6,714 nt of DNA from Hydrogenimonas sp. GTDB lineage: Bacteria > Campylobacterota > Campylobacteria > Campylobacterales > Hydrogenimonadaceae. The stretch lies in contig NZ_JAOZOZ010000049.1 of the NCBI RefSeq assembly GCF_029933015.1, forward strand, positions 4,829-11,542, read 5' to 3'. The number at the start of each line of letters is the position of its first letter. The stretch's first letter is position 1. The notes beneath the pieces are model-generated. The model searched no databases and was not told the DNA's origin. It worked only from the letters and a program-made list of their open reading frames with translations. Position numbers and translations under genes: made by a program. This document shows, piece after piece, positions 1 to 5,284 of the stretch.

Positions 1-1218
1 GATGTTTTCGATAATCAGCAGAAACTCGTCTCCTCCCAGACGACCGAATATGTCGCTTTCTCTGAGTACGTTTTTTATCCGTTCGGCACACTCGACGAGG
101 ACTTTGTCCCCCGCACTGTGGCCGGCCGTATCGTTGATCTCCTTGAAGTTGTCCAGATCGATGAAAAAGAGCGCTCCGCTCTTTTCGTTCCGTTTGGCCC
201 GCTTGAGCGCTTCGTCCAGCCGTTCGAAAAGAAGCGTCCGGTTGGGAAGTTTCGTCAGCGCATCGTGTGTGGCGGTGAATCGAAGCTTCTCTCTCGATGC
301 CTGCAGCTCCGAAATATCCGTCAGCATCGCCACCCGATAGGTCGCTTCGCCGTTTTCGTTGAAGACGGTATCGATGGTCAGCCACGCGAGAAGTTTCGAT
401 CCGTCGTCTCTGATGACGGTCACTTCGCCGTGGAAATAGTTTTTCGTATCGATGGAGCGATAGATATGTTCCATCGTTGCCCGATCGAGAAAACGGCTGA
501 AATCTTTCAATCTGAAACCGGGAAGCCGATCCTTTTCGATCCCGAGCATCCGGCAGAAAGCATCGTTGATCTCCAGATAGTCTCCGTCTCTCGAGGCGAT
601 CAGAATGCCTTCCGTCGCATCCTCGAATATCTTTTTGATGACGTTGAGATATTCGATCGATTTCTTTTCCGCCGTCATATCCCGCACGATGGCGATCGTC
701 GTGCGCTTTCCATTCTCCTTGATGTTGGTGGGCATGATACGCGCCTCGAAAAAGCGCCTCTCTGCTTTCACCGCCATCGAATAGTTGATGATTTTGAGCT
801 GGTTGGTTTCGATCGCCTCTTTCGTGGCATCGTAGAAGATTCTGGAATACTCTTTTGGAAAGATCTCATCCATCTTTTTTCCGATGATCCGATCACGGGG
901 AATGTAGAGGAGCTCATCCCTTCCCTGGGAGAGGATATCCAGGTATCGGCCATCTTCGTCCACATAGAAGATAAGATCGGGAATCACTTTGATCAGGGCG
1001 GAGATTCTATGCTGGTAGCTCTCTTTGGAGGCTTCGAGCAGCTCTTCCATCTCTTTTGACGAGATCTCCAGCGATCGCTCCAGCAGATATCGGTCTTCGT
1101 CGTTGCTGACGAATGTCTCGTCGACTTTTTCTAAAAATTTGGACCACCCTTCCGACGATGGCACACGATCGACCGAAAGACCGCTCTTTTTGAGAATTCT
1201 ACGAAGCAGACGATGCAT
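1..1218 (-). CDS. PAS-PAS-GGDEF diguanylate cyclase, partial (3' end beyond window)
   Basis: This is an open frame of 406 codons from ATG at 1218 to the window edge with no stop. Residues 1-65 form a charged helical segment with an LLERSLEISSKEM stretch (45-57), a type of N-terminus I have seen in front of PAS domains in sensor kinases and cyclases. PAS domain 1 lies at about 72-185 (starts near VIPDLIFYVDEDG), PAS domain 2 at about 190-308 (EGILIASRDGDYLEINDAF), and GGDEF from about 314 (THDALTKLPNR). The GGDEF domain has the metal/GTP region DLDNFKEIND (354-363), GH at 366-367, an intact GGDEF motif at 395-399 and an RESD inhibitory I-site at 386-389, five residues before it. It should therefore make cyclic di-GMP from GTP with product inhibition. 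No membrane segment or signal peptide is visible, so it is cytoplasmic. It directly follows the FIST gene (stop 1219-1221, start 1218), and its ribosome site GGGAAGAG lies inside the last FIST codons. The LTKLPNR style is common in GGDEF-EAL proteins, so a downstream EAL domain is possible but not visible. Confidence 0.93.
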   Translation of the reverse strand, partial: MHRLLRRILKKSGLSVDRVPSSEGWSKFLEKVDETFVSNDEDRYLLERSLEISSKEMEELLEASKESYQHRISALIKVIPDLIFYVDEDGRYLDILSQGRDELLYIPRDRIIGKKMDEIFPKEYSRIFYDATKEAIETNQLKIINYSMAVKAERRFFEARIMPTNIKENGKRTTIAIVRDMTAEKKSIEYLNVIKKIFEDATEGILIASRDGDYLEINDAFCRMLGIEKDRLPGFRLKDFSRFLDRATMEHIYRSIDTKNYFHGEVTVIRDDGSKLLAWLTIDTVFNENGEATYRVAMLTDISELQASREKLRFTATHDALTKLPNRTLLFERLDEALKRAKRNEKSGALFFIDLDNFKEINDTAGHSAGDKVLVECAERIKNVLRESDIFGRLGGDEFLLIIENI

Positions 1219-2358
1219 TCACTCTTCCCAGATCAGTGTCAATGTCATCGTCTGGTTATGCAGATCGCACGCTCCGGAGTGCATCGGCGAGATCTCACCG
1301 TAGGAGTAGAATCCGATCTGACGCGTCCCTTCGGGAAGGACATCCAGTGTCGCTTCCAACTCCTCTTCCGTTCTCTGTTTGAGCAGAAGCTTTCTTCCGA
1401 CACAGCTGATGGCGATACCGAGGGCATCCATACGGATATCTCTGTTTTCTGCCATCGTTTCCGCCGCTTCGTAGGCACCGTCGATGAGCCGGTCGAAATT
1501 GGCTTTCATGAACGTCGCGTATCCCCCTTCGGGCATATCCCCGGCGAAAGTGATCGACTGCTCCGCTTCGTTGACGGCCAGAACGGTCCGCACTTTCGTC
1601 TCTTCGCTCTCTTTCGACTCCCTGATCGCCAGGGGAAAGAGCAGAGCGCTGGCCGGAAGCTCTTCGGCATGTTTTCCCAGATAGCGTTTGTACACCTCCA
1701 GCGCCGGCTCGTTGTTGAGGGTGTAGAGAATGTTTTTCTTCGAAGATGTGATCTCACGTTCGATACCGAATCTGTCCCATCCCCCTTTGTATCCCGATGC
1801 GATCCTGAAATCCTCGCCGTAGAAACCTATGGCGCTGACCACCTCGGGTTGCGGGCGACACATTTCCGTCAGAATGTAGGTCTTTTCGAATCTGTCGTCG
1901 TCACCGGCCAGACCACCTGTGACGATGATTTCTGGAGAAATGACACTGTTGATACCCGCTGCCAGTTCCGAACCGTTGATCGTCAAACCTTCACTTATGA
2001 CAAAAATCGCCTTCAAATCTTCGGCAACGAGTGAAGCCGCAAGTTCCCTGCCGATCTTTTTCGACGCTTCGGGTGAGGCGATCGGACATTCGACCTTTTT
2101 CACTCGGCTCTTTTCCAGACGGACGACGGCGACGACCAGTGAATGTTCGAAAAGCTCGGCGTCGAAAATCTCTCCCGCACTCGAACAGCCCGCTTTGAGA
2201 GATTTCGGGTAGGCCCGGCATATCTCATCGATCGCTCTGTTCACCTCACCGTTTCTTCCCATTTCCCCGAACATCAGCAGCAGTGTCGAATCGGAGTCCA
2301 ATGAGGTGTCGAAGGGTTCGTTCCACCCATCGGTAAAACGATACAATCGGAGTTTCAT
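1219..2358 (-). CDS. FIST-domain (FIST_N + FIST_C) signal-sensing protein
   Basis: This is a complete FIST protein of 379-380 residues. Using the 380-residue numbering, FIST_N spans about 25-220, with the GCSSAGEIF segment at 58-66, GLTINGSEL at 125-133 and TGGLAGDDDRF at 148-158. FIST_C spans about 225-378 and ends in the family-typical SCVGRK (319-324), GFYSYGEI (350-357) and HNQTMTLTLI (368-377). FIST is a predicted ligand-binding sensory domain, proposed in the family description to bind small molecules such as amino acids; no ligand can be read from this sequence. No signal peptide or membrane helix is visible, so it is probably cytoplasmic. Two adjacent ATGs are possible (2361 and 2358). 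The TAAGGA ribosome site at 2370-2365 is 3 nt from the first and 6 nt from the second, so I chose the second. It is coupled to the PAS-GGDEF gene just downstream, and its likely role is to feed a signal to that cyclase (inference). Confidence 0.93.
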   Translation of the reverse strand: MKLRLYRFTDGWNEPFDTSLDSDSTLLLMFGEMGRNGEVNRAIDEICRAYPKSLKAGCSSAGEIFDAELFEHSLVVAVVRLEKSRVKKVECPIASPEASKKIGRELAASLVAEDLKAIFVISEGLTINGSELAAGINSVISPEIIVTGGLAGDDDRFEKTYILTEMCRPQPEVVSAIGFYGEDFRIASGYKGGWDRFGIEREITSSKKNILYTLNNEPALEVYKRYLGKHAEELPASALLFPLAIRESKESEETKVRTVLAVNEAEQSITFAGDMPEGGYATFMKANFDRLIDGAYEAAETMAENRDIRMDALGIAISCVGRKLLLKQRTEEELEATLDVLPEGTRQIGFYSYGEISPMHSGACDLHNQTMTLTLIWEE

Positions 2359-2388
2359 CATATTTCCTTATTGCAAAACAGCTCTATA

Positions 2389-2405
2389 TCGATAGATAAT
2401 ATCGA
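2389..2405 (-). promoter_or_regulatory. AT-rich leader of the FIST gene with a short inverted repeat and weak -10-like box
   Basis: The 93-nt gap before the FIST gene holds TCGATA and TATCGA arms (6 bp, 5-nt spacer). On the minus strand a TATTAT box (2401-2396) lies inside the repeat, about 38 nt before the start codon. No good -35 box is visible at 17 nt. The repeat could be an operator over a promoter for the FIST/cyclase pair, or chance in AT-rich DNA. Confidence 0.25.
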
Positions 2406-2435
2406 GAATTTCGGCGATTTTGTTAGGAAGCTGAC

Positions 2436-2453
2436 GAAAAAAGTCTTTTTTTC
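2436..2453 (-). terminator. Possible weak terminator after the cyclophilin gene
   Basis: Directly after the TGA stop at 2455, the minus strand reads GAAAAAA, a 4-nt loop, then TTTTTTC: a 7-bp stem made almost entirely of A-T pairs. The T-run is part of the stem, so this is a poor intrinsic terminator and may only be a pause or partial stop. It could also be simple A/T-run noise. Confidence 0.25.
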
Positions 2454-2454
2454 T

Positions 2455-3015
2455 TCACGACTCCGGCAAAATGGAAGCATGCACTATCTTGACGGGTTTG
2501 AGGGGCCGGTCGGATCTGTCGGTCGCGACGTTGGAGATCCTGTAGACGGTTTCCATTCCCTCCTTGACAGTGCCGAATATCGAATAGTGTCCGTTGAGCC
2601 AGGGAGCCCGGCCTACGGTGATGAAAAACTGGCTCCGGTTCGTATTGGGGCCGGCGTTGGCCATGGCCAGAATACCCGGTCTGTCGAAGACGACATTGGG
2701 GGCGAACTCGTCTTTGAAGGGTTTGTGCCAGATCGAATCGCCACCCCGTCCCGTTCCTGTCGGATCGCCGCTTTGGATCATGAAACCCCGGATGATACGA
2801 TGAAAGGGAACCCCGTCGTAATACCCCTCTTTCACATGGGTCAGAAAGTTCTCCGCAGCCATCGGAGCCCAATCCTCCCTGATCTGCAAAACGACATCGC
2901 CCATCGTCGTCTGAAGTCTGACCAGAGGATGCTTCTGCGCGGCTTTTGGGAGTTCCGCAGGCTGTGCGAAGAGCGAGATTACCGCAAAAAGCAGAGAAAA
3001 AACGAGTCGTTTCAT
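2455..3015 (-). CDS. Exported cyclophilin-type peptidyl-prolyl cis-trans isomerase
   Basis: This is a cyclophilin (EC 5.2.1.8), which speeds cis-trans isomerisation of X-Pro bonds during protein folding. Numbering from ATG 3015 (186 residues), residues 1-17 form a signal peptide: MKRL, a hydrophobic core (VFSLLFAVISLF), and probable cleavage after SLFA. This points to the periplasm. The cyclophilin fold fills about 31-183. FHRIIRGFMIQSGD (71-84) contains the catalytic Arg73, with Phe78 and Gln81. TGTGRGG (86-92), SQFFIT (128-133) and Trp139 (aligning with human CypA Trp121) complete the active-site set. A GTG at 3024 would add three residues, but it lies within the ribosome site AAGGTGA (3027-3021), which is 5 nt from ATG 3015, so ATG 3015 is preferred. 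The gene stands alone between a terminator-like hairpin after rplS and the FIST gene. It is a ppiA/ppiB relative; I do not assign a symbol because cyclophilin paralogues are hard to tell apart. Confidence 0.93.
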   Translation of the reverse strand: MKRLVFSLLFAVISLFAQPAELPKAAQKHPLVRLQTTMGDVVLQIREDWAPMAAENFLTHVKEGYYDGVPFHRIIRGFMIQSGDPTGTGRGGDSIWHKPFKDEFAPNVVFDRPGILAMANAGPNTNRSQFFITVGRAPWLNGHYSIFGTVKEGMETVYRISNVATDRSDRPLKPVKIVHASILPES

Positions 3016-3055
3016 AACAGTCACCTTGTCATGGATTGTAATGTAATGGAAGAGT

Positions 3056-3061
3056 ATTTTA
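3056..3061 (-). promoter_or_regulatory. Candidate -10 box for the cyclophilin gene
   Basis: On the minus strand TAAAAT (3061-3056) is preceded by a T-rich stretch (CCCTTTTTCGC). This resembles Campylobacterota sigma-70 promoters, which often have a good -10, a T-rich upstream zone and no clear -35. The predicted start, near 3049, gives a leader of about 34 nt before ATG 3015. No TTGACA-like box is present at the usual distance. Confidence 0.4.
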
Positions 3062-3094
3062 GCGAAAAAGGGAGAATGGATCGGTGTGGTGAGT

Positions 3095-3118
3095 AAAGCC
3101 CCAAAGGGAGAGGGGCTC
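3095..3118 (-). terminator. Probable intrinsic terminator of the ffh-rplS operon
   Basis: Six nt after the rplS stop codon the minus strand has AGCCCC (3117-3112), a 9-nt loop and GGGGCT (3102-3097), followed by a short T-run (TTTA). The stem is GC-rich and correctly placed, but the T-tract is short, so termination may be incomplete. Confidence 0.55.
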
Positions 3119-3122
3119 GTAA

Positions 3123-3482
3123 TTATTTGCGGCGGAGCTCTTTGATACGCGCCGCTTTACCGCGGAGGTTGCGCAGATAGTAGAGTTTCGCACGGCGGAC
3201 ACGTCCGCGGCGAACCACTTCGATCCCTTCGATGCTGTCGCTATAAAGCGGGAAGATACGCTCGACGCCGACATTGTTCGCGCCGATCTTGCGGACGGTG
3301 AAACTTTTGCCGGTTCCCTCGCCGCGGATGGAGATACAGACGCCTTCGAAGTTCTGTACACGGGTTTTGTCGCCCTCTTTGATGTTTACCGCTACGCGGA
3401 CCGTATCGCCGGCTCGGAAGTCCGGGATATTCTTGCTTGCCATCTGAGCTTGTTCGAAAGACTCAATATATCGATTTTTCAT
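3123..3482 (-). CDS. rplS: 50S ribosomal protein L19
   Basis: Large-subunit protein L19, which sits at the 30S-50S interface. The length of 119 residues is normal for the family (about 115-120). Nearly the whole family signature is present: FRAGDTVRVAV (22-32), EGDKTRVQNFEGV (36-48), FTVRKIGANNVGVERIFPL (61-79), IEVVRRGRVRRAKLYYLR (87-104) and GKAARIKE (108-115). A GTG at 3485 lies in frame one codon upstream, but AAGGGA (3493-3488) is 5 nt from ATG 3482 and only 2 nt from the GTG, so the ATG is chosen. The start lies inside the end of trmD (20-nt overlap, different frame), so L19 translation can be coupled to trmD. L19 must be made in far larger amounts than TrmD, so extra regulation is expected. 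It is the last gene of the operon. Confidence 0.98.
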   Translation of the reverse strand: MKNRYIESFEQAQMASKNIPDFRAGDTVRVAVNIKEGDKTRVQNFEGVCISIRGEGTGKSFTVRKIGANNVGVERIFPLYSDSIEGIEVVRRGRVRRAKLYYLRNLRGKAARIKELRRK

Positions 3483-4179
3483 CACTTTCCCTTTGGGTAA
3501 ATTTCAGATATCGTTCGGGTCGAAAATATTTTGTTTTGGCCAATGCCAGCCTTTTTTTCAGGGCGTTAATTTTACTATGATTTCCCTTTAAGAATTCTGA
3601 AGGAATACTTAAATTATGGAAACTTTTAGGTCGTGTGAACGAGGGGGCCTCCAGAAGATACGATTCGAAACTCTCCGCTTCCAGAGATTGGGCATTTCCA
3701 AGCACACCCGGCACCAGCCGGCTGATCGCGTCGGCCATCACCAGAGACGGGAGCTCGCCCCCCGTCAGGATGTAGTCGCCGATGGAAAAGACCTCATCGG
3801 CCCAGAGCTCGATCACCCGCTCGTCGATCCCCTCGTATCGTCCGCTGACGAAGGCGACATGCCTTTTCTGCGAAGCGAGCCGCTTCGCGTCGCTCTGCCT
3901 GAAGGGTTTGCCCACCGGTGTCGTGAAGACGATATGCACCTGCGGCGACTCCGCCCTGAGGTGCTTCAGCGCATCGTCGAGAGGCTGGGCCATCATCACC
4001 ATGCCCGCACCGCCGCCGGCCGCCGTATCGTCCACTTTGCGGTGTTTGTCCGCCGTAAAATCCCGGGGGTTGAGGAAATCGACCGACAGAAGACCCTTTC
4101 CGATCGCCCGCTTCAGGATGGAGTCTTCGAAATAGCCCTCCATCAGGGGTCTGAAAAGCGTCACGAAGGTAAAACGCAT
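3463..4179 (-). CDS. trmD: tRNA (guanine37-N1)-methyltransferase TrmD
   Basis: A SPOUT-class (trefoil-knot) enzyme, EC 2.1.1.228, that methylates N1 of G37 next to the anticodon with S-adenosylmethionine and so prevents +1 frameshifting. The protein has 238 residues, shorter than the E. coli enzyme (255) but normal for this phylum as far as I recall. The N-terminal SPOUT domain (1-160) has DDTAAGGGAGMVM (50-62), TTPVGKPF (86-93), SGRYEGIDERV (112-122) and SIGDYILTGGELP (132-144), which form the knot and SAM pocket; Arg154 is conserved. The C-terminal domain keeps APSFTRP and KGNH (198-201). Odd points: the catalytic Asp169 and conserved Asp177 positions are both Glu, and the WR seen after GxH in many TrmDs is absent. 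ATG 4179 shares a base with the rimM TGA (TGATG), with GGAAG (4191-4187) 7 nt upstream, implying coupling. The 3' third is much more AT-rich than the rest. Confidence 0.97.
   Translation of the reverse strand: MRFTFVTLFRPLMEGYFEDSILKRAIGKGLLSVDFLNPRDFTADKHRKVDDTAAGGGAGMVMMAQPLDDALKHLRAESPQVHIVFTTPVGKPFRQSDAKRLASQKRHVAFVSGRYEGIDERVIELWADEVFSIGDYILTGGELPSLVMADAISRLVPGVLGNAQSLEAESFESYLLEAPSFTRPKSFHNLSIPSEFLKGNHSKINALKKRLALAKTKYFRPERYLKFTQRESDEKSIY
3569..3574 (-). promoter_or_regulatory. Candidate internal -10 box for rplS inside trmD
   Basis: On the minus strand TAAAAT (3574-3569) lies in an AT-rich island of trmD. In 3541-3600, 21 of 60 bases are G or C, against 42 of 60 in 3961-4020 of the same gene. 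Transcription from here would give a leader of about 80 nt before rplS. No convincing -35 box is visible, so this is only a candidate. Confidence 0.22.
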
Positions 4180-4709
4180 CAGCTCGCTTCCAGAATCGCT
4201 CTGGCGCCCCGGGTCAGAACCTTTTTTCCCTCCAGGTCGACACGATCGACGTATCGGTCGATAAAGGGGATCAGGAAACTGCCGGGGGCACCGGCCTCCT
4301 CGAGACCGGGCGCCGTCTCGACGACCATGTAGTCGGTCCCTGCGAGACGCTCGATATCCCTGACACGCCCCAGGGTCTCCCCATCCTCTTCCACCGTCAG
4401 CCCGATGATCTGATACCAGAAGTACTCGCCCTCTTTCAGATCACAGGCCTCTTCGCCCGCCTCCTTCGTCGTGTAGAGGTAGGCGTTCGTCAGCTTTTTG
4501 GCCTCGTCCACGTCCTCGATCCCTTCGAAGCGTACCGTGCCCCGCTCCGGATTGTAGGAGCGCACGGTCAGATCGCCGCGATCGCTCATGAAACGGGCAC
4601 CTTTTTTGAACTGTTCGGGGAAATCTGTCAGGAGGTTGAGGCGCAGATCGCCGCGGAGACCCACCGTCTTTCCGATACGTGCGACGGGAAGTTTTTCGGG
4701 CTCTTTCAC
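4179..4709 (-). CDS. rimM: Ribosome maturation factor RimM
   Basis: A 30S assembly factor that binds S19 and helps mature the 3' domain of 16S rRNA. Numbering from GTG 4709 (176 residues), the N-terminal RimM beta-barrel (about 8-85) begins with VARIGKTVGLRGDLRL (9-24). The C-terminal PRC-barrel (about 93-170) has the YFWYQIIGL segment (96-104), ETLGRVRDI (111-119), DYMVVET (126-132) and FLIPFIDRYV (145-154). Length and domain order are normal. Start choice: GTG 4718 overlaps the khpA stop (GTGA) but has GGAGGA directly against it with no spacing. GTG 4709, three codons in, is about 10 nt from GGAGG, so I prefer it; 4718 remains possible. The stop overlaps the trmD start by one base. Position between khpA and trmD follows the conserved operon order. 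Confidence 0.95.
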   Translation of the reverse strand: MKEPEKLPVARIGKTVGLRGDLRLNLLTDFPEQFKKGARFMSDRGDLTVRSYNPERGTVRFEGIEDVDEAKKLTNAYLYTTKEAGEEACDLKEGEYFWYQIIGLTVEEDGETLGRVRDIERLAGTDYMVVETAPGLEEAGAPGSFLIPFIDRYVDRVDLEGKKVLTRGARAILEAS

Positions 4710-4714
4710 CCTTC

Positions 4715-4960
4715 TCACTCCTCCGTCGTTCGTACGTTGACGCGGTAGCTGATGCCGTCTTTGGCTTTGCAGCCGCTGATCACCGTTTTGAGGGCGTTGA
4801 TCATACGCCCCTCTTTTCCGATCAGCTTGCCGGCGTCCTCTTTGTGCGCGTAGATGACGATCTCGTCGAAATTTTCGCCGAGACTTCTCCGCTCGACGCT
4901 GATCTCTTCCGGGTGGGAGACGATCAGTTTCGCGAAATCGCGCACAAAGGCTTCGATCAT
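4715..4960 (-). CDS. khpA: KH-domain RNA-binding protein (KhpA / YlqC family)
   Basis: A small protein of 81 residues that is essentially one KH domain. Family knowledge: KhpA proteins bind RNA, in several bacteria together with the Jag/KhpB protein, and have been linked to cell-size control and small-RNA regulation. Visible features: an N-terminal helix (MIEAFVRDFAKLIVSHPEEI, 1-20), a beta strand (DEIVIYAH, 32-39) and the GKLIGKEGRMI loop (44-54), with the RNA-contacting GxxG as GKEG at 48-51, followed by a helix (NALKTVISGCKAK). The reading frame is open up to 5008, but those extra codons overlap the end of rpsP and look unlike the family, so ATG 4960, starting MIEAF, is chosen; it lies 4 nt after the rpsP stop. 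Its ribosome site is weak, suggesting coupling to rpsP. A gene of this family sits at this place in many bacteria, including Firmicutes (ylqC in Bacillus). Confidence 0.92.
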   Translation of the reverse strand: MIEAFVRDFAKLIVSHPEEISVERRSLGENFDEIVIYAHKEDAGKLIGKEGRMINALKTVISGCKAKDGISYRVNVRTTEE

Positions 4961-4964
4961 CGTC

Positions 4965-5192
4965 TTACTTTCCGGCGAGTTTCTTGACGCGTTCGCTGGG
5001 CTGCGCACCGACGCTCAGCCAGTAGTTGTAGCGCTCTTCGTCGAGTTTGACGGTCGCAGGCTCGGTCATCGGATCGTAGTAGCCGATGCTCTCGATCCAG
5101 CCGCTGTCGCGGCGCTTGCGGCTGTCTGTGACGACGATGCGGTAGAAAGGTCGTTTTTTGCGTCCCATGCGGGTAAGTCGGATAACTGTCAT
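4965..5192 (-). CDS. rpsP: 30S ribosomal protein S16
   Basis: Small-subunit protein S16, needed for 30S assembly, binding the 5' and central domains of 16S rRNA. It has 75 residues; E. coli S16 is 82, and short forms are usual in Campylobacterota. Signature segments are present: MTVIRLTRMGRKKRPFYRIV (1-20), VTDSRKRRDSGWIESIGYYD (21-40) and LDEERYNYWLSVGAQPSERV (50-69). ATG 5192 has a strong ribosome site, AAGGAG (5205-5200), 7 nt upstream, fitting high expression. It follows ffh after a 92-nt gap that contains a long hairpin, and khpA starts 4 nt after its stop. Confidence 0.98.
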   Translation of the reverse strand: MTVIRLTRMGRKKRPFYRIVVTDSRKRRDSGWIESIGYYDPMTEPATVKLDEERYNYWLSVGAQPSERVKKLAGK

Positions 5193-5235
5193 ATCTTTTC
5201 TCCTTGGAAATATCTTTTTGAAATGCTGTGAGGCA

Positions 5236-5270
5236 CTGGCCTGAACGAATGACGGGTTCGTTCAGGTCAG
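5236..5270 (-). promoter_or_regulatory. Long stem-loop in the ffh-rpsP gap
   Basis: The sequence forms a perfect 10-bp stem (CCTGAACGAA at 5240-5249 with TTCGTTCAGG at 5257-5266) around a 7-nt loop. One mismatch (5239/5267) is then followed by three more pairs (5236-5238 with 5268-5270). On the transcript it would lie 14 nt after the ffh stop codon and about 44 nt before the rpsP start. No T-run follows, so it is not a standard intrinsic terminator. Plausible roles are mRNA processing or stability between the low-output ffh part and the high-output rpsP part, or regulatory leader structure; the role is inferred. Confidence 0.6.
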
Positions 5271-5284
5271 GGCCCCGAAAGGGA

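Noticed and set aside
118..1059. 313-residue plus-strand open frame
   Set aside because: It is antisense to the PAS-PAS-GGDEF gene, which explains the region completely with canonical motifs. No recognisable family or start signal is present.
1213..2034. 273-residue plus-strand open frame
   Set aside because: It is antisense to the FIST gene; low-complexity shadow composition with no domain.
2371..3096. 241-residue plus-strand open frame over the cyclophilin gene
   Set aside because: It is antisense to a cyclophilin with signal peptide and full active site; no supporting start signal.
3616..4332. 238-residue plus-strand open frame across trmD and rimM
   Set aside because: It is antisense to two conserved genes and spans their junction, which no real gene would be expected to do here.
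4961..5008. Upstream extension of khpA to ATG 5008 (97 residues)
   Set aside because: The extra 16 residues (MRSPANASRNSPESKT) overlap the end of rpsP in another frame and do not resemble KhpA N-termini, which begin near MIEAF.
5271..5284. GGGCCC-containing segment after the ffh stop as a terminator
   Set aside because: A 6-bp palindrome with no loop and no T-run cannot form a terminator hairpin; the main structure is the nearby 13-pair stem.
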